Source: Sphingobacterium sp. CZ-2 (lineage in GTDB: Bacteria; Bacteroidota; Bacteroidia; Sphingobacteriales; Sphingobacteriaceae). Taken from it: DNA of 64,000 nt. The stretch is from NCBI RefSeq assembly GCF_004526235.1, contig NZ_CP038159.1:2170001-2234000 (forward strand), read 5' to 3'. The notes beneath the pieces are model-generated. The model searched no databases. It was not told where the DNA came from and saw nothing but the letters and a program-made list of their open reading frames with translations. Positions 17,394 to 25,596 of this stretch are shown here, in pieces (the stretch's first letter is position 1; every line of letters begins with the position of its first letter). The translations under genes and the position numbers were made by a program.

Positions 17394-17790
17394 ATTCCTT
17401 TTGTTAATACTCGTTTTAATTGCCGTTACTGGGATCAGTTTTGGTATCCATTACGCTGTTTTACAGTATAACGATCTCGACCATTGGTGGATCGGGAGTG
17501 GATATAGTCTGTTGGGCATGTATGCTTTCTGCGCGATTGCTTCTTTGGTGATGGCAATGGTTTATGTAGGGGTGGATTACTCGATGCCGACCCAAACTGG
17601 ATTTGCTTTTTTGATCGGGATGACGATCAAGGCTGCGGCCAGTTATTTTTATATCCACGAGGGTATAAACTTGTTGGAGAACGATTTTATCGAACTCAAT
17701 TTTATGGTGGTGTTTTTCATTTATTTAGGGTATGATGCCTTCGTTGCGTATTACCTTGTAAATCAGCATGAACCAGAGCCTAAAAAGTAA
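17386..17790 (+). CDS. Small membrane protein in atp operon
   Basis: 134 residues with four strongly hydrophobic helices (about 4-24, 45-65, 72-90, 105-128) and short polar loops. I do not recognise a named family; its place between atpZ and atpB and its size suggest the AtpI/ATP synthase protein I-like role in F0 assembly. That is inference from position. It starts 8 bp inside atpZ, so expression is coupled. Its tail overlaps the open frame upstream of atpB but not the likely atpB start. Confidence 0.7.
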   Translation: MNKFLLLILVLIAVTGISFGIHYAVLQYNDLDHWWIGSGYSLLGMYAFCAIASLVMAMVYVGVDYSMPTQTGFAFLIGMTIKAAASYFYIHEGINLLENDFIELNFMVVFFIYLGYDAFVAYYLVNQHEPEPKK

Positions 17791-17837
17791 ATTTTCAAAA
17801 AGTTTAAACATTTGTGGACTAATGCAAAATAAAATTG

Positions 17838-17845
17838 TATTTTTG
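17838..17845 (+). promoter_or_regulatory. Internal promoter box before atpB
   Basis: TATTTTTG, matching TAnnTTTG, with TTTG at 17811-17814 (spacer 23, slightly long). It lies 34 bp before the preferred atpB ATG and suggests that atpB and downstream genes can be transcribed apart from atpZ. Confidence 0.55.
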
Positions 17846-17878
17846 CGCAAAATTTGTCATAATTCAACATTATTTAAA

Positions 17879-18964
17879 ATGGTGAGTCTTAAGAAAGTAC
17901 TTTTATTATTGACGGTGATTTTATTCACTGCAAACCCATTCAGATCAGCTGCTGAGGTCGCACCTTCAACAGGGGAAGTATCCTCTCCAGAAGAGATCAA
18001 TGCTCACATCCAACACCACTTAAAGGACGATTATTACTTTAACTTCGCTACCAATTCCAAAACTGGTCACAGTTATGGATTCCCATTGCCAGTTATCTTA
18101 ATCGATAATGGATTGAAGATCTTCTCTGCTGCAGAATTTGACCATGGGAAAAAAGTAGTGGAAAAAGACGGTAATTATTACAAATTATACCACAGCAAAA
18201 TCTACAAAACCGACGCGGCAGGTACCATCACTTATGATGACCACCAGCATCCTACCAATGCGAAACCATTGGATTTCTCCATAACTAAAAACGTGGTAGG
18301 TTTAATGTTGGCGGCTTTATTACTTTTCATAGGCTTCATGAGCTTAGCGAAAACCTATAAGAATGGCGCTAATGCTATTCCAAAAGGAGTAGGACGTGTT
18401 TTAGAACCTTTGGTGCTTTACGTACGTGATGAAATGGCGGTTCCAAATATCGGCCACCGTTATAAAGAATTCATGCCATACTTGTTATCGGTATTTTTCT
18501 TGATCTTCTTGTTGAACATTTTAGGATTGACCCCACTAGGGTTCAACGTAACAGGTAATATTACAGTAACCTTGGTTTTGGCTTTGTTTACTTTCTTTAT
18601 TACCACATTCAAAGCAAACAAAGATTACTGGAAACATATTTTCTGGATGCCAGGTGTTCCGGTTCCTTTCAAATTTATCTTAGCACCAATTGAGGTGTTG
18701 GGTATGTTGACCAAACCATTCTCCTTGATGCTTCGTTTATTTGCGAACATCACTGCAGGTCACTCGGTAGTATTTGGTTTGATCGCCATCGTCTATTTGT
18801 TTCAGCAAGAATTGACCGTTGGTGGTAGTATCGGTGTATCGATGTTATTGACCTTGGTATTGTTCTTCTTGGAGCTTTTGGTTGCATTTTTACAGGCGTT
18901 TATCTTTACCATGTTGTCATCCCTATTTATTGGTATGGCGGTAGAAGAGCACGCACATCATTAA
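17879..18964 (+). CDS. atpB: ATP synthase F0 subunit a
   Basis: 361 residues from the preferred ATG at 17879. The frame is open from 17768, but the promoter box at 17838 and a signal-peptide-like start (MVSLKKVLLLLTVILF) support the later ATG. An N-terminal extension of about 130 residues with acidic and His-rich segments precedes the membrane domain, usual for this phylum. The essential half-channel arginine is in LMLRLFANITAGHSVV. Subunit a conducts protons to the c-ring. Followed by atpE after 38 bp. Confidence 0.95.
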   Translation: MVSLKKVLLLLTVILFTANPFRSAAEVAPSTGEVSSPEEINAHIQHHLKDDYYFNFATNSKTGHSYGFPLPVILIDNGLKIFSAAEFDHGKKVVEKDGNYYKLYHSKIYKTDAAGTITYDDHQHPTNAKPLDFSITKNVVGLMLAALLLFIGFMSLAKTYKNGANAIPKGVGRVLEPLVLYVRDEMAVPNIGHRYKEFMPYLLSVFFLIFLLNILGLTPLGFNVTGNITVTLVLALFTFFITTFKANKDYWKHIFWMPGVPVPFKFILAPIEVLGMLTKPFSLMLRLFANITAGHSVVFGLIAIVYLFQQELTVGGSIGVSMLLTLVLFFLELLVAFLQAFIFTMLSSLFIGMAVEEHAHH

Positions 18965-19002
18965 TTCGAATTTTTTGTTAAATTTTTAAATATAAAATTG
19001 TT

Positions 19003-19194
19003 ATGATTCCAAATTTAGTAGGAGCAGGTTTGATCGTTATCGGAGCTGGTTTAGGTTTAGGTAAAATCGGTGGTTCAGCAATGGAAGCTATCGCTCGTCA
19101 ACCAGAAGCAGCATCTAAAATCCAAACTGCGATGATCATCATCGGAGCCCTAGTAGAAGGTTTAGCATTCGGTGCTTTAATCTTAGGTAAATAA
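19003..19194 (+). CDS. atpE: ATP synthase F0 subunit c
   Basis: 63 residues, two helices joined by the polar loop ARQPEA at 31-36. The ion-carrying carboxylate is E52 (GALVEGLAF). The residue aligned with the Na+-coordinating Gln of Ilyobacter subunit c is L19, and the residue after the glutamate is Gly, not Ser, so a proton-type ring is expected. It is short for the family (usually 70-90) but complete. A strong hairpin lies between this gene and atpF. Confidence 0.95.
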   Translation: MIPNLVGAGLIVIGAGLGLGKIGGSAMEAIARQPEAASKIQTAMIIIGALVEGLAFGALILGK

Positions 19195-19223
19195 GCTCAG
19201 GCTTATCAAAAAAACAATAGACG

Positions 19224-19250
19224 TAACTTGCAACGGTTGGTTGCAAGTTA
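19224..19250 (+). promoter_or_regulatory. Intercistronic hairpin between atpE and atpF
   Basis: Perfect 11-bp inverted repeat TAACTTGCAAC (19224-19234) and GTTGCAAGTTA (19240-19250) with a 5-nt loop. There is no clean U-run after it, so it is more likely an mRNA-stabilising or partly attenuating element than a full terminator. Confidence 0.65.
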
Positions 19251-19304
19251 TGTTTATCAAAGACAAAAAATTATAAAATATACATATACTTATATCGAAA
19301 ATAA

Positions 19305-19805
19305 ATGGACGCTTTAATTCAAGATTTTTCATTAGGGTTGGTTTTTTGGCAAACCATCATCCTATTAATCGTAATCGTATTATTAGGTAAGTTTGCTTGG
19401 AGACCGATTGTAGACGCTTTAGAAGACCGTGAAAAGGGCATTGCTGATGCTTTGGCTTCTGCGGAAAAAGCAAAATTGGAAATGGCTCGTTTGACGAATG
19501 AAAACGAACAGTTATTGAAAGAAGCACGTGAAGAGCGTGATATCATTTTGAAAGAGGCGAAGCAATTAAGCGATAAATTGATTGCAGACGCTAAAGCTGC
19601 TTCTCAAGTAGAAGGTGCTAAGATGATCGAAAATGCAAAACGTGAAATCGAAGATCAAAAGCTTAAAGCATTGGCAGAGGTTAAAAACCAAGTGTCTACT
19701 TTATCTTTAGAGATCGCTCGCAAAGTATTGACCAAAGAATTTGAAGACCAAAACAAACAAGAAGCTTTAGTTTCTGATTTGTTGAAAGATGTTAAATTAA
19801 ACTAA
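19305..19805 (+). CDS. atpF: ATP synthase F0 subunit b
   Basis: 166 residues. One N-terminal membrane helix (about 8-26, GLVFWQTIILLIVIVLLGKFAW) is followed by a long charged coiled coil with 11-residue periodicity, the peripheral stalk that holds the alpha3beta3 head against rotation. Length is typical. Only one b-type gene is present, so the stalk is probably a homodimer. atpH follows after 25 bp. Confidence 0.96.
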   Translation: MDALIQDFSLGLVFWQTIILLIVIVLLGKFAWRPIVDALEDREKGIADALASAEKAKLEMARLTNENEQLLKEAREERDIILKEAKQLSDKLIADAKAASQVEGAKMIENAKREIEDQKLKALAEVKNQVSTLSLEIARKVLTKEFEDQNKQEALVSDLLKDVKLN

Positions 19806-19830
19806 TTGGTTAACAGATTAAAATTAAACT

Positions 19831-20376
19831 ATGTCAGTTTTTAAAGTAGCTTCAAGATACGCCAAGTCCCTTATCGATCTTGCCCAAGAGCACAACAACT
19901 TGGACGAGGTGAAGACCGATATGGACAGTGTGGTTTCTGTGATCAAGACAAGCACGGAACTACAAGCGGTTTTGAACAACCCAATCATCAAAACAGATAA
20001 AAAAGTAGCGGTATTGAACGCACTTTTTGCAGATAAAGTAAAGCCGGAGATCATTGGATTTTTCAATATCATGGCCAAAAAAGGTCGTGCGGAATTGATC
20101 TATGCAACGGCACAAGAATTTATCCGTGAATACAATGAGGTAAAAGGAATTGTGAAGGCTGAGGTGATCTCGGCTGCCAAACTTTCTGATGCCAATATCG
20201 AAGAGTTGAAAAAGGCTATCGGTGAGCAGATCAATGCACAGGTTGTATTGACCAATAAAGTTGACGAATCGTTGATCGGTGGTTTCATCGTGAAGGTTGG
20301 CGACAGACAATTGGATGAAAGTATTCAAGGTAAATTGAATAAGTTAGAAAGACATTTTGCTAATCTTGGTGTATAA
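19831..20376 (+). CDS. atpH: ATP synthase F1 subunit delta
   Basis: 181 residues, typical for the OSCP/delta family: an N-terminal six-helix domain (SRYAKSLIDLAQEHNNLDEV) and a C-terminal part with the family pattern IGGFIVKVGDRQLDESIQGKL. It links the b-dimer stalk to the top of the alpha subunits. Its position between atpF and atpA is the standard order. Confidence 0.95.
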   Translation: MSVFKVASRYAKSLIDLAQEHNNLDEVKTDMDSVVSVIKTSTELQAVLNNPIIKTDKKVAVLNALFADKVKPEIIGFFNIMAKKGRAELIYATAQEFIREYNEVKGIVKAEVISAAKLSDANIEELKKAIGEQINAQVVLTNKVDESLIGGFIVKVGDRQLDESIQGKLNKLERHFANLGV

Positions 20377-20433
20377 CCCAAGGAATAGCTTAAAGATAAA
20401 ATAGAATAAAAAACCCCTTATACGAATTTAACA

Positions 20434-22008
20434 ATGATAGAGGTAAGACCAGATGAAGTTTCGGCAATTCTTAGAGAGCAATTGTCAGGCTTTAAGTCAG
20501 CGGCCGAATTAGAAGAAGTAGGTACTGTCCTTCAAGTAGGTGATGGTATCGCTCGTATTTACGGCTTAACAAAAGTTCAATCAGGAGAGTTGGTTGAGTT
20601 CCCTAACGGATTACAAGGTATTGTGATGAACTTAGAAGAAGACAACGTGGGTGTTGTACTTTTGGGTTCTTCGGATTCCATCAAAGAAGGAGACACCATC
20701 AAACGTACTAACCGTATCGCATCTATTAAAGTAGGTGAAGGTATGTTGGGCCGTGTGGTAAACACTTTAGGTCAGCCAATCGATGGTAAAGGACCTATTG
20801 CTGGTGATACTTACGAGATGCCGATTGAACGTAAAGCTCCTGGAGTAATCTATCGTCAGCCAGTAACTGAGCCATTACAGACTGGTATCAAAGCGATCGA
20901 CGCGATGATCCCTGTAGGTCGTGGACAGCGTGAGCTAGTGATCGGTGACCGTCAGACAGGTAAAACAGCTGTTTGTATCGACACGATCCTTAACCAAAAA
21001 GAATTTTACGATGCAGGTCAACCTGTATTCTGTATATATGTTGCTGTAGGTCAGAAAAACTCTACTGTAGCTAACATCGTTCGCGTGTTGGAAGAAAGAG
21101 GCGCATTACCTTATACGGTAGTTGTTTCTGCTTCTGCTGCGGATCCTGCACCTATGCAATTCTACGCGCCAATGGCGGGTGCTGCTATCGGAGAGTACTT
21201 CCGTGATACAGGACGTCCGGCATTGATCGTTTATGATGACTTGTCAAAACAAGCGGTAGCATACCGTGAGGTGTCTTTATTATTGAAACGTCCTCCAGGC
21301 CGTGAGGCATACCCAGGAGACGTATTCTACCTTCACTCCCGTTTATTGGAGCGTGCTGCGAAAATCAACACTTCTGATGATATCGCACGTAACATGAACG
21401 ACCTTCCTGAGTCTATCAAGCACTTGGTTAAAGGTGGTGGTTCATTAACAGCACTTCCGATCATCGAAACTCAAGCGGGTGACGTATCGGCTTATATCCC
21501 TACCAACGTAATTTCCATTACTGACGGTCAGATCTTCTTGGAATCGAACTTGTTCAACGCAGGTATCCGTCCAGCGATCAACGTAGGTATCTCGGTATCC
21601 CGTGTAGGTGGTAACGCGCAGATCAAATCAATGAAGAAAGTTGCTGGTACCTTGAAATTAGATCAAGCACAGTTCCGTGAATTGGAAGCTTTTGCTAAAT
21701 TCGGTTCTGACCTAGATGCGGCTACAAAAGCAGTATTAGATAAAGGTATCCGTAACGTGGAGATCCTTAAACAAGGTCAATATTCACCAGTATCTGTAGA
21801 GAAGCAAGTAGCGATCATCTACGCAGGTACAAAAGGTTTACTACGTAATGTTCCAGTTGCTAAAGTAAGAGAATTCGAAAACGAATACTTGACGCAATTA
21901 GAGCAACGTCATCCAGAAGTATTGTCAGCGTTGAAAGCTGGTAAGTTCTCTGATGAGTTAACTGACGTATTAGAAAAAGTAGCTAAGGAATTAGCATCTA
22001 AATATTAA
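20434..22008 (+). CDS. atpA: ATP synthase F1 subunit alpha
   Basis: 524 residues. Walker A is GDRQTGKT at 171-178, and further family blocks include [45 protein letters not shown] and [11 protein letters not shown] with the arginine finger. The N-terminal segment binds delta. It forms the non-catalytic half of the F1 hexamer. The partner beta subunit gene atpD is not in this operon. The 117-bp gap to atpG holds repeat C1. Confidence 0.98.
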   Translation: MIEVRPDEVSAILREQLSGFKSAAELEEVGTVLQVGDGIARIYGLTKVQSGELVEFPNGLQGIVMNLEEDNVGVVLLGSSDSIKEGDTIKRTNRIASIKVGEGMLGRVVNTLGQPIDGKGPIAGDTYEMPIERKAPGVIYRQPVTEPLQTGIKAIDAMIPVGRGQRELVIGDRQTGKTAVCIDTILNQKEFYDAGQPVFCIYVAVGQKNSTVANIVRVLEERGALPYTVVVSASAADPAPMQFYAPMAGAAIGEYFRDTGRPALIVYDDLSKQAVAYREVSLLLKRPPGREAYPGDVFYLHSRLLERAAKINTSDDIARNMNDLPESIKHLVKGGGSLTALPIIETQAGDVSAYIPTNVISITDGQIFLESNLFNAGIRPAINVGISVSRVGGNAQIKSMKKVAGTLKLDQAQFRELEAFAKFGSDLDAATKAVLDKGIRNVEILKQGQYSPVSVEKQVAIIYAGTKGLLRNVPVAKVREFENEYLTQLEQRHPEVLSALKAGKFSDELTDVLEKVAKELASKY

Positions 22009-22026
22009 TTAGTCCTTAAGTGGGAT

Positions 22027-22113
22027 TTAGATAATAGATGATAGATAATAGATGTTAGATTATAGATAAGAGACCTTACATCTAATATCTACCGTCTAAT
22101 ATCTAACATCTAC
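22027..22113 (+). repeat. Family C hairpin repeat, copy C1, inside the atp operon
   Basis: Left arm made of TAGATAATAGATG-like units (22027-22071), right arm of ATCTAATATCTACCGTCTAA-like units (22080-22113). The arms are largely complementary and would fold into a long A/U-rich hairpin of about 35 bp. It ends 12 nt before the atpG start. A second copy lies at 37720-37799. Confidence 0.85.
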
Positions 22114-22125
22114 TATAAAACATAT

Positions 22126-23004
22126 ATGGCAAATTTAAAAGAAGTTAGAAACCGGATTACCTCCGTATCCTCTACGCAACAGATTACCAAAGCGATGAAA
22201 ATGGTATCTGCAGCGAAGTTGAAACGTGCGACGAATGCAATCGTTCAATTGCGTCCTTATGCGACTAAATTGAGAGAGATTTTAGCGCAAGTTTCAGCAT
22301 CTGTAGAGGGCAATAACTCGCCTTTTACCCAAGATCGTATCCCTACGAAGGTGTTGATCATCGTGGTGACTTCCAATAGGGGTTTGGCGGGGGCTTTTAA
22401 TGCGAATGCTATCAAAACGGCAAACAACTTGATCGCGAATAAATATGCAGATCAATTTGCCAGAGGCGATGTGAGCATTATTGCTATCGGTAAAAGAGGT
22501 CATGATTTCTTCACTAGACGTAGCTTCAATGTTATTGGTAACCATAATGAACTTTTCAATAATCTAGATTTTGAAAATGTTTCTAAGGTTACTGAATATG
22601 CCATGGAGCAGTTCAAAGAAGGAAATATTGACCGTGTTGAGGTGGTTTATAACCAATTCCGTAATGCTGCTGTTCAGATTTTGACTTCCGAGCAAATCTT
22701 ACCTCTATTGCCAGAAGAGAAAAATGAAGATGTAGCTGAATTGGATTATATCATCGAGCCATCGAAAGAAAAGATCATTGAAGAGCTTATTCCAAAAGCG
22801 ATCAAGATCCAGTTGTACAAAGCAGTATTGGATTCGAATGCTTCGGAACATGGTGCGCGTATGACTGCAATGGATAAAGCGACAGAGAATGCGGGTGATT
22901 TATTGCGTCAATTGAAATTGTCGTACAACCAAGCACGTCAGGCTGCTATTACAACCGAGTTAACAGAGATTGTTTCCGGTGCTGCAGCGCTATCCAACGG
23001 ATAA
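22126..23004 (+). CDS. atpG: ATP synthase F1 subunit gamma
   Basis: 292 residues, the rotating central stalk. The N-terminal helix (ANLKEVRNRITSVSSTQQITKAMKMVSAAKL) and the C-terminal helix (MDKATENAGDLLRQLKLSYNQARQAAITTELTEI region) form the coiled coil inside the hexamer; the middle is the globular domain. It is the last gene of the unit and is followed by a strong terminator. No atpD or atpC follows. Confidence 0.97.
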   Translation: MANLKEVRNRITSVSSTQQITKAMKMVSAAKLKRATNAIVQLRPYATKLREILAQVSASVEGNNSPFTQDRIPTKVLIIVVTSNRGLAGAFNANAIKTANNLIANKYADQFARGDVSIIAIGKRGHDFFTRRSFNVIGNHNELFNNLDFENVSKVTEYAMEQFKEGNIDRVEVVYNQFRNAAVQILTSEQILPLLPEEKNEDVAELDYIIEPSKEKIIEELIPKAIKIQLYKAVLDSNASEHGARMTAMDKATENAGDLLRQLKLSYNQARQAAITTELTEIVSGAAALSNG

Positions 23005-23030
23005 TAAAACAATTAAATTCTATAAGGAAA

Positions 23031-23057
23031 AGCCATGATTTATTCATGGCTTTTTTT
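23031..23057 (+). terminator. Terminator of the atp operon
   Basis: Stem AGCCATGA (23031-23038) pairs with TCATGGCT (23044-23051), loop TTTAT, then a run of seven T. It lies 27 bp after the atpG stop. Confidence 0.92.
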
Positions 23058-23262
23058 ATTTCAGAGAAGCATCAAATGCATTTCCGATATTCTCTCCCCT
23101 TCTCAATTTCTGACCATTATCCTTCTTTTGTCAAAAAAATAGTTTTTTCTTTTATTTCTAGGCATATTGGCTATTTTTGTTTTTAACTCAAAAGCAAACG
23201 AATTCTTTTTTAGTTGGTTCAATGTGATAGACCAGCTTTTTTTAGATTTATTTATTGTTGTT

Positions 23263-23895
23263 ATGGCCAAGAAATTATATGTATCCAATTCTACAGAGTC
23301 CAGTCGGATGTTTAAAAATGACTTTCTGGAGTCGCTAACCAAGGTGCATTGGTCGGTTCCTTTGATCTTTTGGATCCCGGTTATTGTGTTCTTTGTTTGG
23401 AGGGCTTTGGTACCTGGAGATCTTTCTGTGGGAACTGTAATCGGGTATTACCTGTTTGGATTAGCCTTTTGGACCTTGGCGGAATATGTACTGCACAGGT
23501 GGGTTTTTCATTATGAACCGAGTTCTAAATGGGGACAACGGATACATTTTATCTTTCATGGTGTGCATCACGATTTTCCGAAGGATAGGTTGAGGTTGGT
23601 AATGCCATTGTCGGCAAGTATTCCAATGGCTGCAATTATTTATTTTCTTTTCAGTTTATTTTTTGGAGAGTATACTTTGGGAGCATTTTTTGGTGGTTTT
23701 TTGATGGGGTATTTGATTTATGATGAGTGCCATTATGCCATGCACCATGCGAATTTTAAATCGGGGTTGTTTAAGAAGATTAAAGATCATCATATGTTGC
23801 ATCATTATGCAGAACCGGATAGGGGATTTGGTGTGAGTTCGATGATTTGGGATGTGATTTTTGGCTCTGGGTTTAAGAGGGGGAGAGGGAAGTAG
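23263..23895 (+). CDS. Fatty-acid 2-hydroxylase-like (sterol desaturase family) membrane enzyme
   Basis: 210 residues from the ATG at 23263; the frame is open from 23167, but a TATTTTTG box at 23172-23179 puts transcription start after that codon. Membrane helices flank a set of metal-binding histidines in the order H78-x4-H83, H95-x3-H99-x2-H102-H103, H157-x3-H161-H162, H176-H177-x2-H180-H181. The C-terminal GFGVSSMIWDVIFGSGF and the DRLRLVMP block match the Scs7/FA2H group, which hydroxylates fatty acids at C2 for sphingolipids. Sphingobacteriaceae make 2-hydroxylated ceramide lipids, so this role is plausible, though not proven. Sense-strand cytosine is depleted at the 3' end next to repeat A3. 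Confidence 0.82.
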   Translation: MAKKLYVSNSTESSRMFKNDFLESLTKVHWSVPLIFWIPVIVFFVWRALVPGDLSVGTVIGYYLFGLAFWTLAEYVLHRWVFHYEPSSKWGQRIHFIFHGVHHDFPKDRLRLVMPLSASIPMAAIIYFLFSLFFGEYTLGAFFGGFLMGYLIYDECHYAMHHANFKSGLFKKIKDHHMLHHYAEPDRGFGVSSMIWDVIFGSGFKRGRGK

Positions 23896-23907
23896 GGGAA
23901 CTTTACC

Positions 23908-24071
23908 CGTCATTGCGAGGAACTTTATCCGTCATTGCGAGGAACGAAGCAATCTTTACACATATCGGAAGGTTGCTTCGTTCCTCGCAATGACGAAGAA
24001 AATTTTGCTTCGTTGTGCCTCCTCGCATTAACGATGAAAAGATTGCTTCCTCGTGCCTCCTCGCAATGACG
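23908..24071. repeat. Family A repeat, locus A3 (no inner palindrome)
   Basis: Two direct CGTCATTGCGAGGAAC-type units (23908, 23930), then GAAGCAATCTTT and inverted TTGCTTCGTTCCTCGCAATG, followed by two more right-arm units (about 24004-24035 and 24040-24071). The inner CCTGAGC/GGTGAGC module is absent. It lies between the convergent hydroxylase gene and fabH. Confidence 0.9.
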
Positions 24072-24090
24072 ATGGTTCGTCGAGAAACCC

Positions 24091-25137
24091 TTACCAGCGA
24101 ATCAACGCCGATCCCCACGTAAAGCCAGCGCCAAAGGCTGCTAAACAAACCAAATCCCCATCCTTTATCTTTCCTTGTTCCCAGGCTTCACATAATGCAA
24201 TCGGCACAGATGCAGCCGTCGTATTCCCATATTTTTGAATATTATTAAAAACCTGATCATCTCCCAATCCTAACGTCTTCTGTACAAATTGCGAGATCCG
24301 CAAATTCGCCTGATGCGGGATCAACATATCAATATCCGTAGATTTCAAATTATTCTTTGCCAAAGCCTCGCCAATCACCTCCGGAAACTTCACTACCGCC
24401 TTTTTGAAAACCGCCTGACCATCCATATAAGGAAATGCAGATCCATCCTCCAACATCTCTTTGGTCATCAACATCTCTCCCAATTCCACATCCGGCCATT
24501 TCGGCATCTCCTCTAAATAATAACCTGCGGATGCTCCTGGAAAGTACATCGCCAATTTCTCGGCATCAGCACCATCCGAATGCAGGTGGGTACTCAAAAT
24601 TCCTTTCCCTTCCTCCGTTGTTGGCTGTAGCACCACAGCACCGGCACCATCACCAAAGATGACCGAAACGGCTCTTCCTCGTGTCGAGAAATCCAACGCA
24701 AAGGAATGTTTCTCCGATCCCACTACCAGGATGTTCTTATACATTCCGGTTTTAATGAACTGATCGGCGATAGAAAGAGCATAGACAAAACCCGAACATT
24801 GATTCCTAACATCCAAAGCGCCAATTTCTTTCATCCCCATTTCCCGTTGCAACAACACCCCACATCCCGGAAAGTAATAATCCGGCGATAAGGTCGCAAA
24901 AATCACGAAATCGATCTCTTCTGCTGTAGTATTCGCACGTTCAATGGCAATCTTGGAGGCTTCCACAGCCATGCTGGTTGTTGTTTCACCAATACGATCC
25001 GCATAACGGCGTTCCTTTATCCCGGTACGCTCTTGGATCCACTCATCACTAGTTTCCATAAATCTAGTGAGATCATTATTTGTATATACGTTTTTTGGGA
25101 CGTAGTATCCCAAACCAGCAATCTTTGACTGAAACAT
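24091..25137 (-). CDS. fabH: 3-oxoacyl-ACP synthase III
   Basis: 348 residues. The KAS III catalytic triad is visible: C114 in VRNQCSGFVYA, H275 in IPHQANLRI, and N305 in YGNTTAAS. It condenses acetyl-CoA (or branched acyl-CoA starters) with malonyl-ACP to begin fatty-acid synthesis; Bacteroidota use it to set iso-branched chains. It is monocistronic here, convergent with the hydroxylase and divergent from clpS. The usual rpmF-plsX neighbours are absent. Confidence 0.95.
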   Translation of the reverse strand: MFQSKIAGLGYYVPKNVYTNNDLTRFMETSDEWIQERTGIKERRYADRIGETTTSMAVEASKIAIERANTTAEEIDFVIFATLSPDYYFPGCGVLLQREMGMKEIGALDVRNQCSGFVYALSIADQFIKTGMYKNILVVGSEKHSFALDFSTRGRAVSVIFGDGAGAVVLQPTTEEGKGILSTHLHSDGADAEKLAMYFPGASAGYYLEEMPKWPDVELGEMLMTKEMLEDGSAFPYMDGQAVFKKAVVKFPEVIGEALAKNNLKSTDIDMLIPHQANLRISQFVQKTLGLGDDQVFNNIQKYGNTTAASVPIALCEAWEQGKIKDGDLVCLAAFGAGFTWGSALIRW

Positions 25138-25193
25138 AGGGTTATTTTAAGTAAACAATTCAGCTAAAATAAAGAATTATTTGAAAAATAAGC

Positions 25194-25201
25194 TATTTTT
25201 G
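25194..25201 (+). promoter_or_regulatory. -7 promoter box of clpS
   Basis: TATTTTTG ends only 4 nt before the clpS ATG at 25206. If this box is used, transcription starts at or next to the ATG and the mRNA is leaderless. No convincing TTTG is seen at the right upstream distance. Confidence 0.5.
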
Positions 25202-25205
25202 CCTT

Positions 25206-25487
25206 ATGAGCGTAGAGGTTGAACAGGAAACATTTACTCTAGAAGAGATATTGGCCGGAACCAAGGAATCCAATAAACTGATCCTTTGGAACGATGACAT
25301 CAATACTTTTGATCATGTCATTTATTGTCTGATGCATTATTTGCAGTACTCTGAAGAGGAAAGTGCCCGGATTGCCTGGACCGTTCATACCAAAGGAAAA
25401 TGTGCCATTCTGGAAGGTTCCTACACCGAGATGGAAGTTTACCGAAAAGTCCTTAAATCTGAAGGATTGACTGTGTCGATTGAATAG
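25206..25487 (+). CDS. clpS: ATP-dependent Clp protease adaptor ClpS
   Basis: 93 residues. The ClpS fold is recognised by LILWNDDINTFDHVIYCLMHYL (N-degron pocket and ClpA/C-binding region), the acidic DDIN, and the later HTKGKCAILEGSYTEMEVYRKVL with the conserved lysine-glycine turn. It delivers proteins with destabilising N-terminal residues to the Clp protease. The clp ATPase is not adjacent. Its stop codon lies in a 17-bp unit that is repeated right after it. Confidence 0.93.
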   Translation: MSVEVEQETFTLEEILAGTKESNKLILWNDDINTFDHVIYCLMHYLQYSEEESARIAWTVHTKGKCAILEGSYTEMEVYRKVLKSEGLTVSIE

Positions 25488-25596
25488 AAAACAGCGTAAT
25501 CTTGTATAGAAAGCAGCGTAATAATGCAGTTACGATAGGCTTGGTTCATATTATAATATGCATTTTTGCGGATGTAAATCACAACGTTACATCTAT

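Noticed and set aside
17768-17878. N-terminal extension of atpB from the ATG at 17768
   Set aside because: A promoter box lies inside it and the later ATG at 17879 starts with a normal signal sequence.
23903-24148. Open frames of 60-85 residues through family A repeats (also 30086-30314 and 35700-35957)
   Set aside because: They arise because the repeat arms happen to be open in some frames; translations are repeats of the same short peptides.
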